Positions 42,139 to 50,037 of a stretch of DNA of 64,000 bases are shown in pieces (the stretch's first letter is position 1; every line of letters begins with the position of its first letter). Location of the stretch: contig JAKOVR010000219.1 of assembly GCA_029782025.1 (NCBI GenBank), positions 1-64,000 of the forward strand, given 5' to 3'. Position numbers and translations under genes: made by a program. The notes beneath the pieces are model-generated. The model was not told the DNA's origin. It ran no database searches and saw only the letters and a list, made by a program, of their open reading frames with translations. The stretch comes from Actinomycetes bacterium (lineage in GTDB: Bacteria > Actinomycetota > Acidimicrobiia > Acidimicrobiales > Acidimicrobilacustridaceae).

Positions 42139-42180
42139 TACATTATATCTCCAGTTACTTTATATTATCCCATTCCAATT
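42139..42180 (-). promoter_or_regulatory. AT-rich promoter region of the regulator-integrase operon
   Basis: An AT-rich patch in otherwise GC-rich DNA holds a perfect TATAAT in leftward sense (42147-42142) and further TATA-like runs upstream. TATAAT lies only 3 bases before the ATG, so it may not be the active -10 box; the exact promoter is unresolved. Confidence 0.4.
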
Positions 42181-42265
42181 GACGGCGATCAATGGGTTCG
42201 GACGATGGAAGTTGAGAATTGGGGCGGTTCCTCCGGGGTTAGCCGGAGGAACCGCCGTCGCCGGA

Positions 42266-42559
42266 TCACTCGGCGTCGGGCTGCTTGCGACTCCGGCTGG
42301 GTCGCTTCGGCGCGGTTGCCGGTTCGTCGTTGGTGAACAGCGTCTCGATGGCGGCTTGCCGGTTGGCGGCGTCGGCTTCGATCTGCTGGCGGATGCCGTC
42401 GGCCTTGGCTGCCAGCTCGGGGTCGGTGCGCTTGGACTCGACGTAGGTGTCGATCGCCGTGCGGATGAGCTCCGTGAGCGAGACGTCGAGCAGCTGGGCC
42501 ATGAGGCTTGCCTGGGCGTGCAGCGCGTCGTCCAGGCGGATGGCAAGGGTCTTCGGCAT
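42266..42559 (-). CDS. ribbon-helix-helix-like small protein
   Basis: This 97-residue protein's MPKTLAIRLDDALHAQASLMAQLLDVSLTELIRTAIDTYVESKR has the strand-helix-helix pattern of CopG/Arc-type RHH proteins (LAIRLDD for the strand, DVSLTELIRTAI for helix B). The rest is a charged helix and a basic tail. It may be an autoregulator or a relaxosome accessory protein, given the nearby conjugation genes. A strong Shine-Dalgarno sequence GAGGAGG precedes ATG 42559. Confidence 0.65.
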   Translation of the reverse strand: MPKTLAIRLDDALHAQASLMAQLLDVSLTELIRTAIDTYVESKRTDPELAAKADGIRQQIEADAANRQAAIETLFTNDEPATAPKRPSRSRKQPDAE

Positions 42560-42675
42560 GGGAGCCTCCTCGGTGGTGATGCGACTGACCATCCCGGGGT
42601 GGGATGGCTGGTGCAGCCGCATGGCACCGATGAGGCGTTGCCCGCCTGGCCCCGATGGGGCCAGGCGGTGCCGAG

Positions 42676-43215
42676 TCAGTCGAAGAACACATAGAGGCGT
42701 CCTTCGAACCAACTGTGCTGTGTCGTGTCGGACCAGCTGCGCCCGATCGCCTCGACGTCGATGGTGATGTGGGGTCGGATGGCTTCGGGTAGGTCGAAGC
42801 TGTCGATGTCGACGTCGAACATCTCCAGCAGCTGGTTGCCGAAGTCTTCGTGCGAGTCGTAGACGCCCTCGAAGTGGTCCTCGAACTCGGCGAGCTGTTC
42901 GTTCCATTCGGCGGGGTTCAACAGGCTGGCCCAGACAGCGAACGCGATCCCGTGGTCAGCGATGCCGGCGGCGACTTGGCAGACGTGGCCGATGGTCTCG
43001 TACTCGTCGAGGCGGAGCGGTCCGAAGCCTTCGTAGTCGTGGATGGCCCATTCCTCAGCGGGATGGATCGGCGATCGGCGCAGCATGCGATGGATCTGGT
43101 GCATCACGTCGACTTCGCTGAGAGTGGCGTCGATCCATGCGCCGTGCAGTTCGCCGTTGTTGTAGGCGGCGAGGCTTGCGACGTAGATCCGCGGGCGCGG
43201 CGACTGGCCGCTCAT
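42676..43215 (-). CDS. ardA: antirestriction protein ArdA
   Basis: This 179-residue acidic protein starts PRIYVASLAAYNNGELHGAWIDA, the ArdA signature, and continues IHDYEGF, AFAVWASLLNP, FEDHFEGVYDSHEDFGNQLLE, matching DNA-mimic antirestriction proteins that block type I restriction when DNA enters a new host. It overlaps the preceding gene by 4 bases. Its presence fits conjugative transfer. Confidence 0.92.
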   Translation of the reverse strand: MSGQSPRPRIYVASLAAYNNGELHGAWIDATLSEVDVMHQIHRMLRRSPIHPAEEWAIHDYEGFGPLRLDEYETIGHVCQVAAGIADHGIAFAVWASLLNPAEWNEQLAEFEDHFEGVYDSHEDFGNQLLEMFDVDIDSFDLPEAIRPHITIDVEAIGRSWSDTTQHSWFEGRLYVFFD

Positions 43216-43493
43216 CGGTAGTCCTGCCAGTAGCCGAGGCGACCGTTGACGAGGCTGAGCAGATCGAACAGGGTCGCGTCCTCATCGACCATGATCGGTC
43301 CGAGCCCGACTTGGTCGATGACGATCATCTCGGACGGGTCGACGCCCGCTCTCCCGACTTGGCAACGCAAGGTGCTGGGGTCGACGTCGAGCCTGAGCCA
43401 ACGTCCGGACGGTTTGCCGACGTCGACACTGATCCGGTCGGCGAAGAACACCATCGGGGTCGACTGGTCGGTCGGTTGCCTGTGAATGTGCAA
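43212..43493 (-). CDS. hypothetical protein with probable TTG start
   Basis: This is a 93-residue protein of unknown function, rich in beta strands ([37 protein letters not shown]..., then [33 protein letters not shown]). I chose TTG 43493 because AAGGAG lies 6 bases upstream; the in-frame ATG at 43517 lacks one. Its start region overlaps the 3' end of the methylase reading frame by 212 bases in another frame, and its own end overlaps ardA by 4 bases. Confidence 0.55.
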   Translation of the reverse strand: MHIHRQPTDQSTPMVFFADRISVDVGKPSGRWLRLDVDPSTLRCQVGRAGVDPSEMIVIDQVGLGPIMVDEDATLFDLLSLVNGRLGYWQDYR

Positions 43494-44547
43494 GGGATGC
43501 TCCTTGGGTAGGGGCATCGCCGTCGTTGGGCCGGTGCGATCGCACCGACGCCGTAGCGGCGATGCGATTGGTAGCGAGGTCCCGGTAGTTCGGGTTGAGC
43601 TCGATGCCGAGCCAGTCACGTCCGTGACGCGTGGCGGCGACACCAGTGGTGCCGGCGCCCATGAACGGGTCGAGCACGAGGCCTGGTTGCCAAGCGGCCT
43701 CACATGAGCAGGCAGCTGCGATCGGCTTTCCGTCCTGTTGGCGCCAGGGCAGTCCGCAGGTCGCGCAGACGCGGGCTGGACATGTCGCGAGCAGGGGTCG
43801 TTCGACGAGGGCTTCGGGGAACACCGCGTGGTGTGCACCTCGGAAGCCAGCGGTCGCGATGGTCCAGACGTCGCCGGGATTCTTGAGGCCCGACGGGTGT
43901 CCGGCTCGGCCTTCGGCTCGAGCTCGTTCGAGGCCGTCGTTGCGTCCGGCGAGCGGACCCGCCCAGCTGGGTCGCTGCGGGCGACGTGCGCTGGTTGCAC
44001 GACTGCCTGTATTCGACATCGCTCTTTGCGGACGAGTTGTCAACCCCCGCGTCGACTTCATCGGCACGCGACAGGTGTCGAGGTCGTAGAAGTACCGGCG
44101 CTCGCGTACGGCGTGCAGCACTGTCTCGTGCGTAGCAGTCATGCGGTCGGTGACGCTGGCGGGCGTGGGGTTCGGCTTGGCCCAGACGATGTGGTTGCGA
44201 ATCGTCCATCCGCGATCGGCGAGGCCCAGCGCGAGGCGTTGAGGCACGAGAAGGAGCCCCTTTGGTGGCGCACCGAATCGGTCGTGCCGGGAGTAGCTGT
44301 CGGCCACGTTGATGAACAGGCTGCCGGTGGGCTTGAGGACGCGAGCGATCTCGTCGCAGACGTCGAGGAGCCGCGTGAGGTACTCGGCCACCGTGGGCTC
44401 GGCGCCGACTTCGTCGGTGCCGGCGTGGTAACGCCGGAGCAGGAAGTACGGCGGGCTCGTGATGACGGTGTCGATGGAATTGTCAGGGATGGTGGCGAGA
44501 ACCGTGCGTGCGTCGCCGTCGAGGACGGTGTTGCGGGGCGAGTTCAT
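43282..44547 (-). CDS. DNA (N4/N6) methyltransferase, beta-class
   Basis: This is a 421-residue frame. Motif IV TSPPYF comes first (residues ~31-36) and motif [10 protein letters not shown] later (~295), the beta-class order of N6-adenine or N4-cytosine methylases. A central Cys-rich stretch ([13 protein letters not shown]...CSCEAAW) may hold zinc. Enzyme homology ends around [16 protein letters not shown]; the following ~80 residues look like the shadow of the overlapping small gene. No cognate nuclease lies beside it, so it is probably an orphan methylase protecting the element. It overlaps the replication-relaxation gene by ATGA. Confidence 0.85.
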   Translation of the reverse strand: MNSPRNTVLDGDARTVLATIPDNSIDTVITSPPYFLLRRYHAGTDEVGAEPTVAEYLTRLLDVCDEIARVLKPTGSLFINVADSYSRHDRFGAPPKGLLLVPQRLALGLADRGWTIRNHIVWAKPNPTPASVTDRMTATHETVLHAVRERRYFYDLDTCRVPMKSTRGLTTRPQRAMSNTGSRATSARRPQRPSWAGPLAGRNDGLERARAEGRAGHPSGLKNPGDVWTIATAGFRGAHHAVFPEALVERPLLATCPARVCATCGLPWRQQDGKPIAAACSCEAAWQPGLVLDPFMGAGTTGVAATRHGRDWLGIELNPNYRDLATNRIAATASVRSHRPNDGDAPTQGASLAHSQATDRPVDPDGVLRRPDQCRRRQTVRTLAQARRRPQHLALPSRESGRRPVRDDRHRPSRARTDHGR

Positions 44548-45335
44548 GTCTGGTCCTCGCTCATGAGGCCGATGAACTCGTCGACGGTGCTCAACTCGAA
44601 CCCGAAGCTGCCGAGTGACTGCAGTGCTCGACTGATGACCCGGGTTCGTTCGGTGCTGTTAGCGACCCAGATCACCACCGGGAAGACGCCGACCCTGCGT
44701 TGTTCGAGTCGCGTGGCGTGGTAGTCGATGTAGGACTGCCCCTTCACGGCGAGCCGCCTCGATGAGGTGGTCCCGAGGTCGACTTCGATGAAGGCGTGCT
44801 GCTCGAACTCGCCGGTGCCGACGACTGCGTAGGCATCGGGCTTGAGCATCACCGCCTGCCCTCCGTGGTCATGGAATGGGCGCCATGCCGTCGGCTCGGC
44901 CTGGAAGTCAACTAGTTCGAGTCGTCCAGTGGCGTCGGCTTCTCGAAGCCGGACGTACAACTCGGTGATGGTGAGCGTGTGCGTGATGAACGGGGTGGAC
45001 GGCGTGCTTGGTCGCCGCTTGCGTCCGTCCCAGGACTCGGCCAGTCGTTGGCCAGCGATATCGAGCGCGTAGACGGTGGAGACCGAACCGGCTTCGAGGC
45101 CTCCGACGCGGCGTTGCAGTGGCGTGGTCAGGCCGAGGCGGGTCAGGCGCTTGAGCTGGCGGAGTCGCCGGTAACGAGCGGCTTCGTCATCGACGGGCCC
45201 GTGGTGGAGTCGTTGGAGTTGCAGCCCGGTAGCCAGTCGGACACGAGCGAGATCCGAAAGGACCTGACGATCCCGATCGTCGATGCGAGCTGAAAGCTCG
45301 GAGAGACGGGCGGGATGGGAGTATTGGCGGGTCAT
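44544..45335 (-). CDS. replication-relaxation family protein
   Basis: This 263-residue protein has a winged-helix-like N-terminus ([27 protein letters not shown]...[18 protein letters not shown]) and a nuclease-like C-terminal part ([43 protein letters not shown]), with an E-V-D and K arrangement. This matches the replication-relaxation family found on actinobacterial plasmids and conjugative elements, probably the relaxase or initiator. It overlaps the methylase gene by 4 bases. Confidence 0.8.
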   Translation of the reverse strand: MTRQYSHPARLSELSARIDDRDRQVLSDLARVRLATGLQLQRLHHGPVDDEAARYRRLRQLKRLTRLGLTTPLQRRVGGLEAGSVSTVYALDIAGQRLAESWDGRKRRPSTPSTPFITHTLTITELYVRLREADATGRLELVDFQAEPTAWRPFHDHGGQAVMLKPDAYAVVGTGEFEQHAFIEVDLGTTSSRRLAVKGQSYIDYHATRLEQRRVGVFPVVIWVANSTERTRVISRALQSLGSFGFELSTVDEFIGLMSEDQT

Positions 45336-45382
45336 GGGCGGGCGCCTCCGGCGCACGGCCATGACCCGTTGAGAGTCGATGG

Positions 45383-45408
45383 CAGATAGGTACAGATCTG
45401 CCTATCTG
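45383..45408. repeat. nested palindrome near the transfer genes
   Basis: CAGATAGG (45383) and CCTATCTG (45401) are perfect arms around an inner palindrome CAGATCTG. It lies in the 127-base gap upstream of the replication-relaxation gene and after the coupling ATPase. It is a candidate operator, origin or nick-region element; nothing further can be shown. Confidence 0.45.
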
Positions 45409-45462
45409 GGCAGGTCGTTCGCGAATCGACTTGTGAGGCGACCGTGCGCCCGATCGTGCGGG

Positions 45463-47754
45463 TCATGACGCCCTCCGCTTCCGGCCAGCTCTGCCTGAAC
45501 CGTCTCCGCTTTCGTCGGCTGTTGCACTCGGCTCTGAGCCTCCGATCCGAGTCGCGATGAACTCCTCGACCTCGTCGCCCAATGCGCCCCATCGCACGGC
45601 CGAGTCGGCTCGCAGCGACGCTGCGTCACCTGTCGCCGGCGGCAGGTTCCGACTTCGGAGCGTGCATGCCCGTTGGGTGGTGCCGCCGCCGTAGATCCTG
45701 GCGAGCATCTCCCAGGCGTCGAGGCCCTGGAGGTCTTCGGCGTCGACGACGCCGCCGAGCTCCCGGGCGAGGATGCGCGCATCTGCGGAGTTGAGCTGAA
45801 ATGCCAGGAGGCTTCGTACGTTCTGCACCACGCCTTGGCGGACGTCGGTGGGCAGCTGGTCGAGGTACTGCAGGGCCACCGTGACGCCGACCTTGTAGCC
45901 GCGTGCGAGAGCCAGCATGGCTTCCAGGGGTACGGGCAGGCCGGCGTAGCGGGAGAACTCGTCGAGGTAGGCCATCAGCGGCCGACGTCGTGCCGCTGGC
46001 AGTGTGGCTCGTGCCTGGATTGTGTTCCATAGGAGACCGAGCAGGATTGAGCCGTAGAGGTTGGCTGCCTCGTCGCCGAGGGTGCCCGGGCGGACGCTGG
46101 CGATCACGATGCCGCCGCGGTTGAGGTGGTTGGCCAGATCGAAGGACGGGTTCGGCTGGGCGAAGACCCGTCGGAGGCTGGGCCGTCCGAAGATGGCCCG
46201 CAGCCGTGAGAGCAGCGGCGCTGCGCGAAGAGTCTGCTCAGCGGCGCTCAGGGAGTTGAACTGGGTCCAGAACGATTTGGTGATCGGGTCGGTCTGCGCA
46301 GAGACGATTCGTGCTCGGAACGCGGGGTCGCCGTAGAGCGGGATGAGGTCGACCAGCGTTGCCAGCGGGTCGACCAGGAGACTGCGCAGGCCGAAGCGCA
46401 GCAGCTCGTCGGTCCAGATGCCGTAGTCGCCGACGAACACGCGCCGGCAGATCGACACGAGGTGTTCGACGGACGCCTCGTTTCGGTGACCGCCGATGGC
46501 CAGTGGCTGGATCCCGACCGGGCGCGACGCATCAGAAGGATCGAGCACCACCACATCAGCCCGTCGTCGATCCGGAACGAGCGCCAGAACGTCGTCGGCG
46601 AGGTCCTTAGGATCGAGGACGAAGACGCCGTGACCGTCATCGAGGTCCTGGCGAATCATGTTGGCCATGAGGGTGCTCTTGCCGGTCCCGGTAGGCGCGA
46701 CGATCCCGAGATGCCTGACTCGGCTTTCAACGTCCATCGCGGCGATTCGGTCGACGCCGTGAGCGAACCCGTCGCCGATGACGGTCCCGGCGGTCGGGAC
46801 ACCGCTCGGTACGGGAAGCTGCCGACAACCCGCGAGGCTGACGCCTGGAACCTCGACGGCGTCGATGGGCCACGCCAAGAGTTGTCCCAACTCGGCAGCG
46901 TTGACCGTCACCGGCCATGCACTCAACGGCGTCAATCGGCGCTCGAGCGCCCACGCGACCCATCGCTGCGGCAGCCAGCGGCGACGGAACTGCACGCCGG
47001 GGTTGCTGACGGGGTGTAGGGCCGTCTCAAGTCGACGTAGAAGGCTTCGCTCACGTTCGACGGTCGCGGCAGTTGCCCCGACTCGAAGGGTCGCGTGTGA
47101 TTGCGGTAGCCGCAGCTTGGTACGCCAAGCTGCGAGTTCGCCGCTGTCACGAGCCTCGTCTCGATGAGGCGAACTCGCGAGTGGCCAGCCGGTCGACGGC
47201 TTCGACTTGGTCGGTGCTGAGTGCGGCGGTGCTGCCACGCCTGCGGGGGTGACGATCCACTGCAGGACCAACTGCTCGCCGTCATCGAGCGGCCCGAGCC
47301 CATGCAGCAATCCACCGCTGATCTGAGTCGGGTTGATGCGCACTTCTCGGCGCGCCGAAGTCAATTTGTAGGTAGTGGCAGTCTCGACGTCGAGCATCCG
47401 TGCCGGTGCCTGTTCGTATCGGACCTGCGGCAGGTGTGCCCGAAGCATCTGCTCGACCCGAGCCTGACGTCGTTCGTTGACTGCCACCCAGAACTCGACA
47501 CCCGCCGGTGTGGCGACTGCTTCGAAGCAGATGATCGGGCTGACATACAGGCGGGCTTTCCACCACGGAAGGCGCAAGCCGCTTGTTGCGGCGAGGAAGT
47601 CGGTGATCGCATCGGCCGGTAGCCGTCGCGGGAACGTCAACCGCAACCCGACGAGGTTGCGGCGCTCGTCAGCCGCGTAGGTCGCTCGCCACCAGATCGT
47701 GCCGGCGAGCCACAGCAGAGCGATGATGAGGAGGAGTGCGACGATGGTCAGCAC
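45463..47754 (-). CDS. conjugative coupling / DNA-transfer ATPase (TraG/VirD4-like)
   Basis: This 763-residue ATPase has one N-terminal membrane helix (MLTIVALLLIIALLWLAGTIWW). The motor domain has Walker A APTGTGKST near residue 355, VFVLDPKDLADDV, Walker B LMAYLDEFSRYAG, and the sensor region VTVALQYLDQLPTDVRQGVVQNVRSLLAFQ. It would pump element DNA through a transfer channel. Preceding genes overlap it (47748-47754). The residues around 60-340 form a large variable domain. No VirB4 or channel subunits are visible, so the element may be mobilizable or use a simple actinobacterial system. Confidence 0.88.
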   Translation of the reverse strand: MLTIVALLLIIALLWLAGTIWWRATYAADERRNLVGLRLTFPRRLPADAITDFLAATSGLRLPWWKARLYVSPIICFEAVATPAGVEFWVAVNERRQARVEQMLRAHLPQVRYEQAPARMLDVETATTYKLTSARREVRINPTQISGGLLHGLGPLDDGEQLVLQWIVTPAGVAAPPHSAPTKSKPSTGWPLASSPHRDEARDSGELAAWRTKLRLPQSHATLRVGATAATVERERSLLRRLETALHPVSNPGVQFRRRWLPQRWVAWALERRLTPLSAWPVTVNAAELGQLLAWPIDAVEVPGVSLAGCRQLPVPSGVPTAGTVIGDGFAHGVDRIAAMDVESRVRHLGIVAPTGTGKSTLMANMIRQDLDDGHGVFVLDPKDLADDVLALVPDRRRADVVVLDPSDASRPVGIQPLAIGGHRNEASVEHLVSICRRVFVGDYGIWTDELLRFGLRSLLVDPLATLVDLIPLYGDPAFRARIVSAQTDPITKSFWTQFNSLSAAEQTLRAAPLLSRLRAIFGRPSLRRVFAQPNPSFDLANHLNRGGIVIASVRPGTLGDEAANLYGSILLGLLWNTIQARATLPAARRRPLMAYLDEFSRYAGLPVPLEAMLALARGYKVGVTVALQYLDQLPTDVRQGVVQNVRSLLAFQLNSADARILARELGGVVDAEDLQGLDAWEMLARIYGGGTTQRACTLRSRNLPPATGDAASLRADSAVRWGALGDEVEEFIATRIGGSEPSATADESGDGSGRAGRKRRAS

Positions 47755-47927
47755 GGGCGCTCCTCCTCGTCCTCCGTTGGCGTTGGTTGAGCGACCGGAC
47801 CCGTCTCCTGTGGGTGCTCGACTTCGGCCTCGTTGTCGTCGAGCATCAACATGACGGCCACGACGAGTGCGTCGAGGTCGGGTTCGGTCCGCAGGTGCGG
47901 GGTGATACGGATCCGGCCGCTCGGCAT
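47748..47927 (-). CDS. small acidic protein with EPDLDALVVAVMLMLDD motif
   Basis: This 59-residue protein begins MPSGRIRITPHLRTEPDLDALVVAVMLMLDD; the rest is an acidic, proline-rich tail. The 17-residue block EPDLDALVVAVMLMLDD recurs exactly in a 78-residue protein at 59101-59337, although the two genes use different codons. The block looks like an amphipathic or membrane-skimming helix. A near-ideal Shine-Dalgarno sequence AAAGGAGGTGG precedes ATG 47927. The end overlaps the ATPase start by 7 bases, indicating coupled expression with conjugation. Confidence 0.7.
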   Translation of the reverse strand: MPSGRIRITPHLRTEPDLDALVVAVMLMLDDNEAEVEHPQETGPVAQPTPTEDEEERPC

Positions 47928-48032
47928 GGATCCACCTCCTTTCTTGGTTGGTTGATTAGTTCTTGTGCGGGCGCGCGGAACCAGGACCTCGAAGGTCAAG
48001 CGATCCGCCGCCCGTACTCACGCCTTCGCATA

Positions 48033-48063
48033 GGCGGTGCGTCGCCGTCAACAGGCGACCGCC
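48033..48063 (-). terminator. hairpin after the small membrane-protein operon
   Basis: GTCGCC and GGCGAC pair around GTCAACA, and flanking GGCGG/CCGCC can extend the stem. It lies just past the stop of the last small gene in leftward sense, with no U tract. It may separate that operon from the downstream ATPase operon. Confidence 0.45.
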
Positions 48064-48071
48064 ACGTTGGA

Positions 48072-48242
48072 TTAGGAGCGGCTGTCCTTCTTCCCGCGAA
48101 TGCTGGTGAATCCCTCGACGAGCACGAGGCAAAGCAAGAACATCGCGAGCGGCATCAGCAACAACTTGAGCAACTCGCCAAGCAACACGACGGCGATGCT
48201 GGCAAGCAGCGTGAGCGCCACAGCGCCGATGAGGCGCCTCAT
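48072..48242 (-). CDS. small membrane protein
   Basis: This 56-residue protein is almost entirely one or two membrane helices (LIGAVALTLLASIAVVLLGELLKLLLMPLAMFLLCLVLVEGF) with a basic tail. Its ATG overlaps the stop of the upstream gene (ATGA). It is the last of five small overlapping genes. A role in a transfer channel is inferred only from context. Confidence 0.55.
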   Translation of the reverse strand: MRRLIGAVALTLLASIAVVLLGELLKLLLMPLAMFLLCLVLVEGFTSIRGKKDSRS

Positions 48243-48460
48243 GGTTCGCTCGGCTCGGACGCGGGACGGAACAGAGCGAGGATGGCTTGCCCGCCCAGTG
48301 AGGTCCACCGGACCAGAGCGCAACCCAGGATCCACGTGACCTGCAGGCGCAGGGCGATGCGTTGGATTCCGTCGAGCCGGAACATGCCCCCGGTGATCAT
48401 GGCGAACAGCGCCCACACGTCGACCGCGACCACGACGAAGATGATGTCGAAGCTACTCAC
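48239..48460 (-). CDS. small membrane protein
   Basis: This 73-residue protein from GTG 48460 (VSSFDIIFVVVAVDVWALFAMITGG...) has a membrane segment at each end (also LQVTWILGCALVRWTSLGGQAILALF). It overlaps both neighbours (8 and 4 bases). Family unknown; it is part of the same coupled micro-operon. Confidence 0.55.
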   Translation of the reverse strand: MSSFDIIFVVVAVDVWALFAMITGGMFRLDGIQRIALRLQVTWILGCALVRWTSLGGQAILALFRPASEPSEP

Positions 48461-48683
48461 GGGGCTTACCTCGCAGTTCGCGGAACAGTTCACGTCGCAC
48501 CTGTTCGGCCTGCACCTTCCCGTCCGCTTGGTACGTGAGCCGGTCGAGCTCGCCCCGCAACTCGTGCAAGGCGATCCGCTGTGCCGACGTCGCCTCATCG
48601 TCGTAGTGCCACATCCACCGAGTAGCGGCGATGCCGAGCAGCACCAAGATTCCCAACACCGAGAGGCAGATCACGAAGTCCAT
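48453..48683 (-). CDS. small membrane-anchored protein
   Basis: This 76-residue protein has an N-terminal membrane helix (MDFVICLSVLGILVLLGIAA) and a charged helix (SAQRIALHELRGELDRLTYQADGKVQAEQVRRELF) that could form a coiled coil. It overlaps the upstream gene in another frame by 13 bases. Unknown function; the layout is typical of small channel or holin-like accessory proteins. Confidence 0.55.
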   Translation of the reverse strand: MDFVICLSVLGILVLLGIAATRWMWHYDDEATSAQRIALHELRGELDRLTYQADGKVQAEQVRRELFRELRGKPRE

Positions 48684-48955
48684 CGACGCCACCCCCTTCG
48701 ACCACGGCGTCGGCTCGTGACCCGCTGTGCCGCATCGAGCGCCTGCCACTTGCGAGCCATCAGCGGGCCCATCTCGGGCTGCCCTCGCTCGGCAGCGACA
48801 CGTTCAAAGTGATCGAACATCGCGTCTGGCACAAGCACTCCGTCCGCCTCGTCGAGGTGGCGCGGTTCGCGGTGGCCGCGGCTGCGGAGTTGATCGACTC
48901 TGGTCACCATGACGCCACCGAGGGCGCCGGCGCAGAAGGCGAAGATGAGATCCAT
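48671..48955 (-). CDS. small membrane-anchored protein
   Basis: This 94-residue protein starts MDLIFAFCAGALGGVMVTRV, a membrane or signal-like helix, then a soluble part ending in a very basic tail (SRRRGRRGWRRW). ATG 48955 forms a TGATG overlap with the previous stop, the best start; an ATG at 48970 is an alternative. Unknown function. Confidence 0.55.
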   Translation of the reverse strand: MDLIFAFCAGALGGVMVTRVDQLRSRGHREPRHLDEADGVLVPDAMFDHFERVAAERGQPEMGPLMARKWQALDAAQRVTSRRRGRRGWRRWTS

Positions 48956-49254
48956 CACCCTCGCCTCCATGCCAGCTTCTGCAGCCGGACGTTGTTGGCC
49001 GCGTTCAGATCGACGGTCTTGCGGCGAGTGATCTCCTCGAGGAAGCGGTCACCTCCGGCGAGGCACATCCCGTAGGCGTAGGTCCCGGCCTCTTCCTCCA
49101 GGTCTGCCTGCGCGACGTCGGAGAGGACCTGGCCGTCGATGAGTGCCTTCGTGCGGTCCTCATGGGCGATCAGCGCGTGCCGTTTGATCTCCCGTGCCGA
49201 CTGCCGTTCGAGTCGAGCTGGCGAGTTCGGTCGGTAAGGGACTGGTGATGTCAT
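48955..49254 (-). CDS. hypothetical soluble protein heading the micro-operon
   Basis: This is a 99-residue, mostly helical protein (SARLERQSAREIKRHALIAHEDRTKALIDGQVLSDVAQADLEEEAGTYAYGMCLAGGDRFLEEITRRKTVDLNAANNVRL) without membrane segments. It is the first of five overlapping genes leading toward the conjugation ATPase. No family recognised. Confidence 0.6.
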   Translation of the reverse strand: MTSPVPYRPNSPARLERQSAREIKRHALIAHEDRTKALIDGQVLSDVAQADLEEEAGTYAYGMCLAGGDRFLEEITRRKTVDLNAANNVRLQKLAWRRG

Positions 49255-49419
49255 CGGCTCTCCAATCAGCCTCAGGGGCGGGATGCTCCTGTGTCAGCGA
49301 TCAGAGATACGGCGACAACGCAAGCGAGTTCAACGGGTTCGTGTCCTCCGCCCGTGAAGATCACCACATGCGCGACACCGTCGAACCGGCTGGTGAAGAT
49401 CGGTGAAGACAAGCACAAC

Positions 49420-49451
49420 ATATTGACGAACATCAATATATGTGGTACCGT
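49420..49451 (+). promoter_or_regulatory. promoter with operator palindrome over the -35 box
   Basis: TTGACG (49423-49428) and TACCGT (49446-49451) are 17 bases apart. ATATTGA-N6-TCAATAT (49420-49439) is a perfect inverted repeat covering the -35 box. This is a repressible promoter for the rightward gene at 49526, leaving a ~70-base leader. Confidence 0.7.
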
Positions 49452-49466
49452 TGTTTGGTTAGCAGA

Positions 49467-49483
49467 GCCCGCGTGAAGCGGGC
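49467..49483 (+). terminator. leader hairpin 1
   Basis: GCCCGC-GTGAA-GCGGGC forms a 6-bp GC stem right after the transcription start region. The leader of the gene at 54589 has the same kind of stem (GCCCGCT-CC-AGCGGGC). It may stabilise or attenuate the leader. Confidence 0.45.
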
Positions 49484-49502
49484 CTGCGGCTCGTGGAACT
49501 CG

Positions 49503-49521
49503 GGCTCCTTCGAAAGGAGCC
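49503..49521 (+). promoter_or_regulatory. leader hairpin 2 containing the Shine-Dalgarno sequence
   Basis: GGCTCCTT-CGA-AAGGAGCC is a perfect 8-bp stem whose right arm holds the AAGGAG ribosome-binding site of GTG 49526. The site is sequestered when folded, so translation is probably controlled by this structure. Confidence 0.7.
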
Positions 49522-49525
49522 AAGA

Positions 49526-49882
49526 GTGGTCCACGACCAGTCGGCGGCTCCGCAGCCGCCGTTTCGCCCGCCGCCGAGTTATCCGGCGGCCGACCCCGAC
49601 GAACCCGTGAAGGTGTTCGTCATCTACATCCAGCACTCGACCACCAGTGACGCCGTGCTGGCGTGGGCGCTCGAGCTTGTCGCCCGCGGCGTCGATGTGA
49701 CCATCTGGGACTACGACGCCGAACCCCTCAACTTCAGTGAGGGCATGGGCTACGAACGAACCGGGGTGCCGATCATCACCGTCGAGTACATCAACGACGG
49801 CGGGCACCTGGAGATCATCGAGGACGTCGGCGTCACGGCCGACATCCTCAACGAGTACCGCGAGATGTTTCCCGCCCCGTGA
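49526..49882 (+). CDS. thioredoxin/glutaredoxin-fold-like protein lacking cysteines
   Basis: This 118-residue protein has a proline-rich N-terminus followed by KVFVIYIQHSTTSDAVLAWALELVARGVDVTIWDYDAEP and GVPIITVEYINDGGHLEIIEDV. The beta-alpha-beta order and the cis-proline-like GVPIITV recall glutaredoxin/NrdH folds. There is no cysteine at all: the CxxC place reads HSTTSD. It is therefore not a redox enzyme, perhaps a binding or decoy version. It has an elaborate promoter, a two-hairpin leader and a strong terminator of its own. I am moderately sure it is real and unsure of the fold. Confidence 0.6.
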   Translation: MVHDQSAAPQPPFRPPPSYPAADPDEPVKVFVIYIQHSTTSDAVLAWALELVARGVDVTIWDYDAEPLNFSEGMGYERTGVPIITVEYINDGGHLEIIEDVGVTADILNEYREMFPAP

Positions 49883-49886
49883 CGCG

Positions 49887-49919
49887 CAGAGCCCCGAGGT
49901 CGATGACCTCGGGGCTCTG
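49887..49919. terminator. strong hairpin terminator
   Basis: A 15-bp perfect stem (49887-49901 with 49905-49919) around GAT, just past the stop of the preceding gene. It could also act leftward for other transcripts. Confidence 0.8.
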
Positions 49920-50037
49920 TCACGTCTGCTGACGTGGCGACCTCCGGAGAAGTCGCGGGCGGGACGTAGTCTCGCCAGGCCGGCACATGGTGCGGACGCT
50001 GTCCGCACCGGGTTCCATCTGCACTTTGTGACACGCA

